This document shows, piece after piece, positions 1 through 5,303 of a DNA stretch of 5,515 bases. The stretch spans positions 1 to 5,515 of the forward strand of contig CAMDCC010000211.1 of assembly GCA_945889545.1 (NCBI GenBank). The letters run 5' to 3'. Position 1 is the stretch's first letter; each line of letters begins with the position of its first letter. Both the position numbers and the translations under genes were made by a program. The notes under the pieces were generated by a model that was not told where the DNA came from, did no database searches, and saw nothing but the letters and a program-made list of their open reading frames with translations. Origin of the DNA: Bifidobacterium breve (GTDB taxonomy: Bacteria; Actinomycetota; Acidimicrobiia; IMCC26256; PALSA-555).

Positions 1-52
1 CGCCGACGACGGTGCGTGGAATCGGTCGAGCCCATGAGCCGACCATGAGCGC

Positions 53-58
53 AGGAGA
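53..58 (+). promoter_or_regulatory. Shine-Dalgarno site setting the GTG start of the CMD-family gene
   Basis: AGGAGA lies five bases (counted from AGGAG) before the GTG at 63. It is the only good ribosome-binding site near this gene's start. The in-frame ATG at 45 and GTG at 12 have no purine-rich sequence ahead of them, so this site favours the GTG at 63. Confidence 0.65.
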
Positions 59-62
59 CACC

Positions 63-656
63 GTGGACACCGAGACGCCCCGCGTCGCGCCCACCACCGA
101 AGCCGACTGGAACGACGAGACCCGCGGCATCCTGCTCGGCCTCGCCGACTTCAACGGCGGCCGCGTCCTGAACGTACTCAGCACCGTCGCTCGGCACCCG
201 AAGCTGCTGAAGCGCTGGACCGTGTTCGGCAACCACGTGATGGGCGCGTCCACGCTGTCCGACCGCGAGCGCGAGCTGGCGATCCTGCGCACTGGCGTCC
301 TCGCGAAGTCACGCTACGAATGGGCCCAGCACGTGGTGATCGCCCGCAACGCGGGCTGCACCGACGAGGAGATCGAGCGCGTCATCGCCGGTCCCGACGC
401 GCCCGGCTGGTCCGACGACGATCGCACGCTCCTGCGAGCGACCGACGAGCTGATGAACGACCGTTTCATCTCCGACGACACATGGGCCGCGCTGCGAGCG
501 CGGTTGAACGAGCAGCAGTGCCTCGACCTCGTGTTCGTCGTCGGCCAGTACAACCTGGTGTCGATGGCATGCAACACCTTGCGGGTGCAGATCGACGATG
601 GCGTGGAGCTCTTCCCGGCCGAAGAGTTCGCGCGCGGTCGATTCCGGGCTCGATGA
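63..656 (+). CDS. Carboxymuconolactone decarboxylase (CMD/AhpD-like) family protein
   Basis: This is a 197-residue protein of the CMD family, small all-helical cytoplasmic proteins that include gamma-carboxymuconolactone decarboxylases and AhpD-type peroxidase partners. The family core is visible: the segment T-L-S-D-R-E-R-E-L-A-I-L-R at residues 64-76, Y-E-W-A-Q-H at 85-90, a G-P-D-A-P-G-W turn at 110-116, and V-G-Q-Y-N near 160-164. E86 and H90 fit the conserved Glu and His, but the AhpD CxxC pair is absent; the only cysteines are C99, C153 and C170, far apart. A thiol-peroxidase role is therefore unlikely, and the true reaction is unknown. The GTG start is chosen for its AGGAG site; an ATG at 45 would add six residues. 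The stop lies 40 bases before the acyl-CoA dehydrogenase on the same strand, so the two are probably co-transcribed. An upstream gene may end inside bases 1-48, in a frame that cannot be decided. Confidence 0.85.
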   Translation: MDTETPRVAPTTEADWNDETRGILLGLADFNGGRVLNVLSTVARHPKLLKRWTVFGNHVMGASTLSDRERELAILRTGVLAKSRYEWAQHVVIARNAGCTDEEIERVIAGPDAPGWSDDDRTLLRATDELMNDRFISDDTWAALRARLNEQQCLDLVFVVGQYNLVSMACNTLRVQIDDGVELFPAEEFARGRFRAR

Positions 657-697
657 CCCGAACGATGACGACGTCGACCGACAACGAGGTGATGTGA
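653..697 (+). other. Possible 14-codon coupling mini-ORF between CMD-family and dehydrogenase genes
   Basis: The 40-base gap between the two genes is filled by an open frame of 14 codons. Its ATG overlaps the upstream stop as ATGA (653-656), and its TGA (695-697) overlaps the dehydrogenase ATG as TGATG. It has no strong ribosome-binding site of its own, and its last codons contain the dehydrogenase's Shine-Dalgarno site. It could carry terminating ribosomes from one gene to the next. A chance open frame of this length is also easy to obtain, so this is a weak call. Confidence 0.2.
687..693 (+). promoter_or_regulatory. Strong Shine-Dalgarno site of the acyl-CoA dehydrogenase gene
   Basis: AGGTGAT is complementary over seven bases to the usual 16S rRNA 3' end (ATCACCT). 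The AGG core is seven bases before the ATG at 697. It decides the start against an in-frame ATG at 598, which lies inside the upstream gene. Confidence 0.7.
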
Positions 698-2001
698 TGG
701 CGTGGGACTTCGAGACCGAGCCCGAGTTCCAGCAAGAGCTCGACTGGATCGACGGGTTCGTGCGCAACGAGGTGGAGCCGCTCGACCTCGTGCTCGTCGG
801 GAGCCAGTACGACAAGCGCGACGAGCACGCCATGGCGGCGATCCGGCCGCTGCAAGACGCGGTCCGAGCCCGCGGGCTGTGGGCATGCCACCTCGGACCC
901 GAGCTCGGGGGGAAGGGCTACGGCCAGGTCAAGCTCGCCTTGATGAACGAGATCCTCGGGCGCTCGCGGTGGGCTCCGTCGGTCTTCGGCTGTCAACCGC
1001 CCGACTCGGGGAACGCCGAGATCCTCGCTCACTTCGGTACGCCGGCCCAGAAGGAGCGCTACCTCCAGCCGCTGCTCGATGGCGAGATCGCGTCGTGCTA
1101 TTCGATGACGGAGCCCCACGCGGGTGCCGACCCCACGCTCTTCACGACGAGAGCCGTGCGCGACGGCGACGAGTGGGTCATCACCGGCGAGAAGTGGTTC
1201 TCGTCGAACGCCCGCTACGCCACCTTCCTCATCGTGATGGTGGTCACCAACCCCGACGTCGACCCCTACAAGGGGATGTCGATGTTCATCGTCCCGGCCG
1301 ATGCACCTGGCATCGAGATCGTGCGCAACATCGCGGTGCCGATGCACACCGAGACCGCCGAAGGCGACCACGCGTACATCCGGTATCACGACGTGCGCGT
1401 TCCTGCCGATCATCTCCTCGGTGACGAGGGCGGGGCCTTCGTGATCGCGCAGACGCGTCTCGGCGGTGGGCGCATCCATCACGCCATGCGCACGATCGCG
1501 GAGGTCGGCAAGGCCTTCGACATGATGTGCGAGCGTGCCCTGTCTCGCCAGACCCGCACCGGCACGCTCGGCTCACTCCAGATGGTGCAGGAGCGGATCG
1601 CCGACAGCTGGATCGAGATCCAGCAGTTCCGGCTGCTGGTGCTCCACGCGGCGTGGATGATCGACCGTCACCAGGACTACAAGAAGGTTCGCAAGCACAT
1701 CGCCGCGGTGAAGGTCGCGATGCCGAAGGTGTACCACGACGTCGTGCAGCGAGCGATGCACCTGCACGGCGCCATCGGGGTCTCCAACGAGATGCCGTTC
1801 AACGGCATGATGGTCGCCGCGGAGGTCATGGGCATCGCCGACGGCCCGACCGAGGTGCACAAGGTGACCATCGCCCGCCAGGTGCTGCGTGACTACAAGC
1901 CGGCGCCGACGGTGTGGCCGAGTCAGCATCTCCCCGCCCGCGAAGCCGCGGCGCGCGAGAAGTACGCGCACTTGCTCGAGCACGAGGTCGGCAACCAGTA
2001 G
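697..2001 (+). CDS. Acyl-CoA dehydrogenase, ACAD10/11-like class
   Basis: This 434-residue cytoplasmic FAD enzyme has the full acyl-CoA dehydrogenase fold: N-terminal helical part (about 1-130), middle beta domain with S-M-T-E-P-H-A-G at 136-143 and T-G-E-K-W at 163-167 (flavin contacts), and a C-terminal helical domain. Three stretches resemble human ACAD10/11 rather than medium-chain enzymes: R-L-G-G-G-R-I-H-H at 254-262, M-C-E-R-A in the following helix, and A-D-G-P-T-E-V-H at 381-388. In the last motif D382 sits where MCAD has its catalytic Glu (Y-E-G-T). The animal relatives and bacterial LvaC act on 4-phosphoacyl-CoA made by an APH-type kinase. A kinase of that type is encoded 2.2 kb downstream on the same strand, so the same chemistry is inferred here. 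An ordinary 2,3-desaturation role cannot be excluded. The gene follows the CMD-family gene, probably in one operon, and converges on the SDR gene with only eight bases between stops. Confidence 0.93.
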   Translation: MAWDFETEPEFQQELDWIDGFVRNEVEPLDLVLVGSQYDKRDEHAMAAIRPLQDAVRARGLWACHLGPELGGKGYGQVKLALMNEILGRSRWAPSVFGCQPPDSGNAEILAHFGTPAQKERYLQPLLDGEIASCYSMTEPHAGADPTLFTTRAVRDGDEWVITGEKWFSSNARYATFLIVMVVTNPDVDPYKGMSMFIVPADAPGIEIVRNIAVPMHTETAEGDHAYIRYHDVRVPADHLLGDEGGAFVIAQTRLGGGRIHHAMRTIAEVGKAFDMMCERALSRQTRTGTLGSLQMVQERIADSWIEIQQFRLLVLHAAWMIDRHQDYKKVRKHIAAVKVAMPKVYHDVVQRAMHLHGAIGVSNEMPFNGMMVAAEVMGIADGPTEVHKVTIARQVLRDYKPAPTVWPSQHLPAREAAAREKYAHLLEHEVGNQ

Positions 2002-2009
2002 CAGCGCGT

Positions 2010-2807
2010 CTAGGAACTCTCCCACTGGCGCGCCATGCCGCCGATCCAGCGGTCGTGGTCGGTCACCTTGCGCTCCATGAACACCTGCATCTCCGGATGC
2101 GTGAGGATCAACGTGGACTCGCGCTGGATCCCTGCCGTGACGATGTCGGCGACGCGCGCCGGCTCGAGCAAGTCGCCGCCGGTGGCGCGTGCGCCCTCGG
2201 GCCCTCCGTCGGCGAAGAACCCGGTCAGCATCGGCGTGTTCACCCCTCCGGGGCACACGCACGACACGCGAACTCCCTGGTTCCGGTAGGTGATTGCCAT
2301 CCATTCGGCGAACCCGACTGCAGCGTGCTTCGTGACCGCGTACGCGGCTTGCCCTTGTGCCGACAAGATCCCGGCCATCGACGCGGTCACCACGAAGTAG
2401 CCCTCACCGCGCTCGAGCCATGTGGGGAGCAGGTGCCGTGCGGCCCACACGTGGGTCATCGCGTTCACGCGCCAGGCCCGGTCCCAACGCTCGTCGTCGG
2501 TCAGGGGATCGGAGGGAAACGACACTCCGGCGTTCGCGAAGAACACGTCGATGGCACCGGACGATCGGATGACGTCGTCGATCAGGCGCTGCACCGAGCC
2601 TTCATGGCTCACGTCGCACACTGCGCTCGCGGCGATCACCCGCCCCACCGCATCGTTGATCTCCTGCGCGACCGACCCGGCACCCGCCTCGTCGAGGTCG
2701 GCGCACACGACGAGTCTCGGGCCCTCCTTCGCGAAGCGACTCGCGCAGGCCGCGCCGATGCCGCTGGCCGCACCCGTGATGACGATGACCTTGTCGCGCA
2801 GGTCCAC
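2010..2807 (-). CDS. Short-chain dehydrogenase/reductase (classical SDR)
   Basis: This 265-residue classical SDR is an NAD(P)-dependent alcohol/ketone oxidoreductase of the cytoplasm. All family signatures are present: T-G-A-A-S-G-I-G at residues 11-18 (cofactor loop), D37 after the second strand (an acidic residue that favours NAD(H) over NADP(H)), D65-V66, N-A-G-V at 92-95, and the tetrad N115, S143, Y156, K160 (Y-x-x-x-K). P-G-G-V-N-T at 186-191 follows. The start is a GTG, 12 bases after the P450 stop, with no convincing Shine-Dalgarno site (only GAG two bases before it), so translation may depend on reinitiation after the P450. P450 and SDR are therefore very likely one transcript, and the SDR may oxidise the alcohol made by the P450 or act on a hydroxyacyl intermediate. 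LvaD of the levulinate pathway is also an SDR, but this similarity is only at family level. The substrate is unknown. Confidence 0.93.
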   Translation of the reverse strand: MDLRDKVIVITGAASGIGAACASRFAKEGPRLVVCADLDEAGAGSVAQEINDAVGRVIAASAVCDVSHEGSVQRLIDDVIRSSGAIDVFFANAGVSFPSDPLTDDERWDRAWRVNAMTHVWAARHLLPTWLERGEGYFVVTASMAGILSAQGQAAYAVTKHAAVGFAEWMAITYRNQGVRVSCVCPGGVNTPMLTGFFADGGPEGARATGGDLLEPARVADIVTAGIQRESTLILTHPEMQVFMERKVTDHDRWIGGMARQWESS

Positions 2808-2819
2808 AACTCGTGCGCG

Positions 2820-4166
2820 TCAGGCGAGCACGACGTCGAGGTGGAGCGCGAGGAGGCCGCGCACCAGGAAGCTCGGGTTGTACTCGTAGGTGTTGTTGTC
2901 GGAGAGGGTGAACGACTCGACCCGTCGGACGAGCTCCTCGAGGGCAACCCGTGCCTCCAGGCGGGCCAGCGCGGCACCCACGCAGAAGTGCGTGCCCTTG
3001 CCGAACGCGACGTGGTCTGTGAGGTTGGCGCGGGCGGGGTCGAACGCGTCGGGATCAGCGAAGATGCTCTCGTCGCGGTTCGCCGATGCGTACACGGGCA
3101 CGACTCGGCTCCCCTTCGGGATGGCGACGCCACCGAGCTCGACGTCGCGCGTCGTGATCCGCCACATCCCTTGTGCGATCGACGCGAGCCGCAGGCTCTC
3201 CTCCACGGCTCTGGGAACGAGTGACGGGCCCTGCTTGAGTCGCTCCCACTGATCGGGGTGCTCACCCAGCAGCCGCATCATCTCGGCGAGCATCTTCGTG
3301 GTCGTCTCGTTGCCCCCCGACAGCAGCTGCTGGATGAGGCTCAACATCTCCGGCACGTCGAGCGGTCGCTTGTCGGTGATCTCGGGATCGTCATCGTCGA
3401 TGCTCGCCTCGAGCAGGTGGGTGAGCAGGTCGTCCTGAGGATGCGCGCGACGCTCCTCAAGCGCATCTGCAAAGTATCGCTGGAGCTCGTTGATCCCGCG
3501 TTCGGCTGCGAGCCGGCGTTCGAGCGGCGGGTTGGCGCCCACGCCGGCGACCGTGTCGTCGGACCAGCGCTTGAAGTCGCCGAGTCGGTCATCGGGCACG
3601 TTGAGCGCTTTCGCGATGACCTCCATCGGCAACGGCACGGCGAACTCGCCTACGAACTCGATCTCACCCGAGTCGGCCCAGGCATCGATGAGCTTGGTGG
3701 TGATGGCGCGCACCACAGGCTCGAGCTCGGCGATCGCCTTCGCCGAGAAGGCCTTGGACACGAGGCGGCGGTACCGGGTGTGTGCTGGCGGGTCGGCGCT
3801 GATCAACGTGGGCACGCGTGGGTATCCCTCGGCGATGACCGCGGTGAGCGCGTCGAGATCCTCTTGGCGCAGCGCCACCCCGGCCTTGGCGAACTTCGAG
3901 GGGAAGACCGAAGAGAATGTCACGGGATCGCGCAGCACCTCGAGGATCAGCTCGTGGCTCGTGACGAGGTACGCCGCGATCGACTCGACATGGTGCACCG
4001 GCCCCGCCGCTCGCATCTTGGCGTAGTGCGGGAACGGGCACTGCAACGCCTCGGGGTTGAACGGGTTGAACGACTTCAGCTCCTGGTCAACTGCCGTCGT
4101 TTGCTCGGGGCGCGCCGGCACGGGCCCGGGGTTGCGCACCCGCGCAGGGTACCCGGGATCCCTCAT
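2820..4166 (-). CDS. Cytochrome P450 (soluble bacterial type)
   Basis: This 448-residue haem monooxygenase would insert oxygen into an organic substrate using electrons from a ferredoxin and its reductase, neither of which is in the window. Visible motifs are the helix-C segment H-T-R-Y-R-R at 129-134, the I-helix oxygen-activation motif G-G-N-E-T-T at 284-289 (Glu287 in place of the commoner Asp), the E-x-x-R pair E323/R326, and the haem loop F-G-K-G-T-H-F-C-V-G at 388-397 with C395 as the iron ligand. No membrane anchor is seen, and the length fits soluble bacterial P450s. The recognisable fold begins near residue 33, so the first 30 residues, rich in Pro and Arg, are uncertain. The ATG at 4166 has no Shine-Dalgarno site. 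A GTG at 4139 (codon 10) preceded by TACCCT is a good alternative start of a leaderless mRNA. The gene is followed by the SDR and diverges from the kinase gene. Fatty acid, steroid or terpenoid hydroxylation are all possible. Confidence 0.93.
   Translation of the reverse strand: MRDPGYPARVRNPGPVPARPEQTTAVDQELKSFNPFNPEALQCPFPHYAKMRAAGPVHHVESIAAYLVTSHELILEVLRDPVTFSSVFPSKFAKAGVALRQEDLDALTAVIAEGYPRVPTLISADPPAHTRYRRLVSKAFSAKAIAELEPVVRAITTKLIDAWADSGEIEFVGEFAVPLPMEVIAKALNVPDDRLGDFKRWSDDTVAGVGANPPLERRLAAERGINELQRYFADALEERRAHPQDDLLTHLLEASIDDDDPEITDKRPLDVPEMLSLIQQLLSGGNETTTKMLAEMMRLLGEHPDQWERLKQGPSLVPRAVEESLRLASIAQGMWRITTRDVELGGVAIPKGSRVVPVYASANRDESIFADPDAFDPARANLTDHVAFGKGTHFCVGAALARLEARVALEELVRRVESFTLSDNNTYEYNPSFLVRGLLALHLDVVLA
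4146..4151 (-). promoter_or_regulatory. Candidate -10 hexamer for a leaderless P450 transcript
   Basis: On the minus strand TACCCT (TANNNT pattern) is followed by six bases and then an in-frame GTG (4139-4137, codon 10 of the P450 frame). This is the spacing expected when transcription begins at the start codon. No clear -35 hexamer is seen. If it is real, the ATG at 4166 is not the start. The call rests on pattern and spacing only. Confidence 0.3.
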
Positions 4167-4168
4167 TG

Positions 4169-4178
4169 ATGCGAATCA
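4169..4178 (-). repeat. 10-mer TGATTCGCAT shared by the two intergenic regions (copy 1)
   Basis: Read on the minus strand, TGATTCGCAT ends two bases before the P450 ATG. The identical 10-mer occurs on the plus strand at 5269-5278, ahead of the amidase gene. In a GC-rich window with two intergenic regions of about 55 bases, such a match is unlikely by chance, which suggests a common regulator or promoter element. Confidence 0.4.
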
Positions 4179-4189
4179 TTCGTTCGAAC
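4172..4189. promoter_or_regulatory. Abutting palindromes in the divergent P450/kinase intergenic region
   Basis: CGAAT-C-ATTCG (4172-4182) is a perfect inverted repeat, and GTTCGAAC (4182-4189) is a perfect 8-base palindrome sharing its last G. They lie between the divergent P450 and kinase genes and just upstream of the putative kinase -10. The position suits an operator for a dimeric repressor or activator that controls both directions. No regulator gene is in the window, so the protein is unknown. Confidence 0.4.
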
Positions 4190-4207
4190 CGGGACGACCC
4201 GCTCGGC

Positions 4208-4213
4208 TACCTT
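4208..4213 (+). promoter_or_regulatory. Candidate -10 hexamer for a leaderless kinase transcript
   Basis: TACCTT fits TANNNT and is followed by eight bases and the ATG at 4222. No purine-rich ribosome-binding site lies between them. That places the transcript start at or within two bases of the start codon. The -35 region is poorly matched and overlaps the GTTCGAAC palindrome, so activator-dependent transcription is possible. Confidence 0.4.
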
Positions 4214-4221
4214 GCGCGCCC

Positions 4222-5250
4222 ATGCCAGCCCCCAAACCGACGCCCGGCGTCGACCTCGGGCGATTGCAGGTGTGGTTCGCGTCGCACGTGGCTGGCTTCG
4301 AACCGGTAGAGGCTGTGCAGATCGCCGGCGGGCACTCCAACATCACGGTGCTGCTCACCGGCGTCGACGGACGTCACCTGGTGCTGCGCCGGCCACCGCT
4401 GCACAGCGTGCTCGCTACCGCGCACGACATGGGCCGCGAGTACCGGCTGATCTCAGCGTTGGGCCCGACACCGGTGCCGGTCCCCTTGGCCATCGCCTCC
4501 TGCCCCGACCCCGACGTGATCGGCGCGCCGTTCTATGTGATGGAGCACGTGGAGGGTCTCGTGATGCACGACCACGAGGCTGCCCGTCAGCTCCCCGACG
4601 CTCGACGGCTCGACGCCGCGCTCTCGTTCGTGGACGCGCTCGTCGAACTGCACCAGGCCGACATCGACGAGATCGGGCTGGGCGACCTCGCGCGCCGCGA
4701 CGAGTACATCGCACGCCAGCTGAAGCGCTGGTACGCGCAGTACCAACAGAGCGCCTCGGATCCCGACGTGCGCATCGACCACGCCCATGACATCCTCGCC
4801 GCGCGCATCCCCGAGCAGCAGGGCGCGGCGGTCGTCCACGGCGACTTCCGGCTGGGCAACTGCATCGTCGGACCCGACGGCACCGTGCGTGCCGTCCTCG
4901 ACTGGGAGGTCTGCACGCTTGGCGACCCGCTCGCCGACGTGGGATACGTCCTGGCGACGTGGCCGGAGAACGAGGACGAGTCCGGTCCGTTCCCAGACGC
5001 GCCGTCGCTCGTCGAAGGGTTCCCACCGCGCGCGGTCCTGCTCGAGCGCTATGCGGACCGCACGGGGCGCGACCTTGCTCCCATCCTCTTCTATGTGGCC
5101 TTCTCCCACTTCCGCGCCGCGTGCATCACCCAAGGTGTGTACGCCCGCATGCGGGGTGGGGCCCAGGGCATCGCCGCCGATCTGGAGCAGTGGCGCGCCC
5201 GAGCGCTCGCGAGCGTCGACCTCGCCGCCCGCTACGCGGCTGCCCTATAA
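4222..5250 (+). CDS. APH-fold phosphotransferase, ACAD10/11 kinase-domain-like
   Basis: This 342-residue cytoplasmic kinase has the aminoglycoside-phosphotransferase fold. The N-lobe has the loop G-G-H-S-N-I-T-V at residues 36-43, the strand L-V-L-R-R-P-P at 53-59 and the R-E-Y-R segment with E73. A hinge follows at F-Y-V-M-E-H-V-E-G (104-112). The C-lobe has the catalytic loop H-G-D-F-R-L-G-N at 206-213 (D208 the likely base) and the metal-binding D-W-E at 227-229, then C-T-L-G-D-P-L-A-D. R56 occupies the place where most kinases carry the ATP-anchoring Lys. These features match the kinase half of animal ACAD10/11 and resemble LvaA, which phosphorylate 4-hydroxyacyl-CoA, rather than antibiotic kinases. 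With the ACAD10/11-like dehydrogenase nearby, a hydroxyacyl-CoA substrate is inferred. The ATG at 4222 lacks a Shine-Dalgarno site but follows a TACCTT element, so a leaderless mRNA is likely. In-frame extension back to 4057 would run into the P450 gene and is disfavoured. Confidence 0.9.
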   Translation: MPAPKPTPGVDLGRLQVWFASHVAGFEPVEAVQIAGGHSNITVLLTGVDGRHLVLRRPPLHSVLATAHDMGREYRLISALGPTPVPVPLAIASCPDPDVIGAPFYVMEHVEGLVMHDHEAARQLPDARRLDAALSFVDALVELHQADIDEIGLGDLARRDEYIARQLKRWYAQYQQSASDPDVRIDHAHDILAARIPEQQGAAVVHGDFRLGNCIVGPDGTVRAVLDWEVCTLGDPLADVGYVLATWPENEDESGPFPDAPSLVEGFPPRAVLLERYADRTGRDLAPILFYVAFSHFRAACITQGVYARMRGGAQGIAADLEQWRARALASVDLAARYAAAL

Positions 5251-5267
5251 ACCACAACCCCCGATAT

Positions 5268-5296
5268 TTGATTCGCATAGTCCGAAGAATTACGCT
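5268..5296 (+). promoter_or_regulatory. Candidate promoter of the amidase gene (TTGATT, 17-base spacer, TACGCT)
   Basis: TTGATT (5268-5273) resembles the -35 consensus TTGACA and is exactly 17 bases before TACGCT (5291-5296), a TANNNT -10. Seven bases later comes the GTG at 5304, so the mRNA would be leaderless or nearly so. An inverted repeat TTCG (5272-5275) and CGAA (5283-5286) sits in the spacer, where a bound repressor would block polymerase. This is the best-formed promoter in the window. Confidence 0.5.
5269..5278 (+). repeat. 10-mer TGATTCGCAT shared by the two intergenic regions (copy 2)
   Basis: This is an exact match, in the opposite orientation, to the copy at 4178-4169. Here it overlaps the putative -35 hexamer of the amidase promoter, while in the first copy it lies directly before the P450 ATG. 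Confidence 0.4.
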
Positions 5297-5303
5297 GCCA
5301 GCC

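Noticed and set aside
1..62. 3' end of an upstream gene
   Set aside because: Open frames end at TGA 35-37 and TGA 46-48, but too few codons are present to choose between them or to recognise a product.
598..696. N-terminal extension of the dehydrogenase to the ATG at 598
   Set aside because: It would overlap the CMD-family gene by 59 bases, lacks similarity to the family, and bypasses the strong AGGTGAT site before 697.
466..1482. Long minus-strand open frame antisense to the dehydrogenase
   Set aside because: It lies opposite a gene with clear motifs, is rich in Arg, Val, His and Asp, and shows no family motif; such frames are common opposite GC-rich genes.
1995..2028. CCAGT/ACTGG inverted repeat as a bidirectional terminator
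   Set aside because: The stem is only five pairs with a 24-base loop and no T-run on either side.
1914..3224. 436-codon plus-strand frame across the SDR and P450 genes
   Set aside because: It spans two well-supported minus-strand genes and has no recognisable domain. It is a mirror of their codon bias.
3258..4169. 303-codon plus-strand frame antisense to the P450
   Set aside because: The minus strand here contains the P450 helix-C and I-helix motifs; the antisense product has no motif.
4057..4221. N-terminal extension of the kinase to 4057
   Set aside because: It would run through the start of the P450 gene and the palindromic region, and the kinase fold is complete from 4222.
4453..5133. 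226-codon minus-strand frame inside the kinase gene
   Set aside because: It is opposite the kinase catalytic loop and has no domain or ribosome-binding site of its own.
4222..5250. Reading the APH-fold protein as an aminoglycoside resistance gene
   Set aside because: The motifs around V-L-R-R-P-P and C-T-L-G-D-P match the ACAD10/11 kinase type, and the neighbours are catabolic, with no mobile element.
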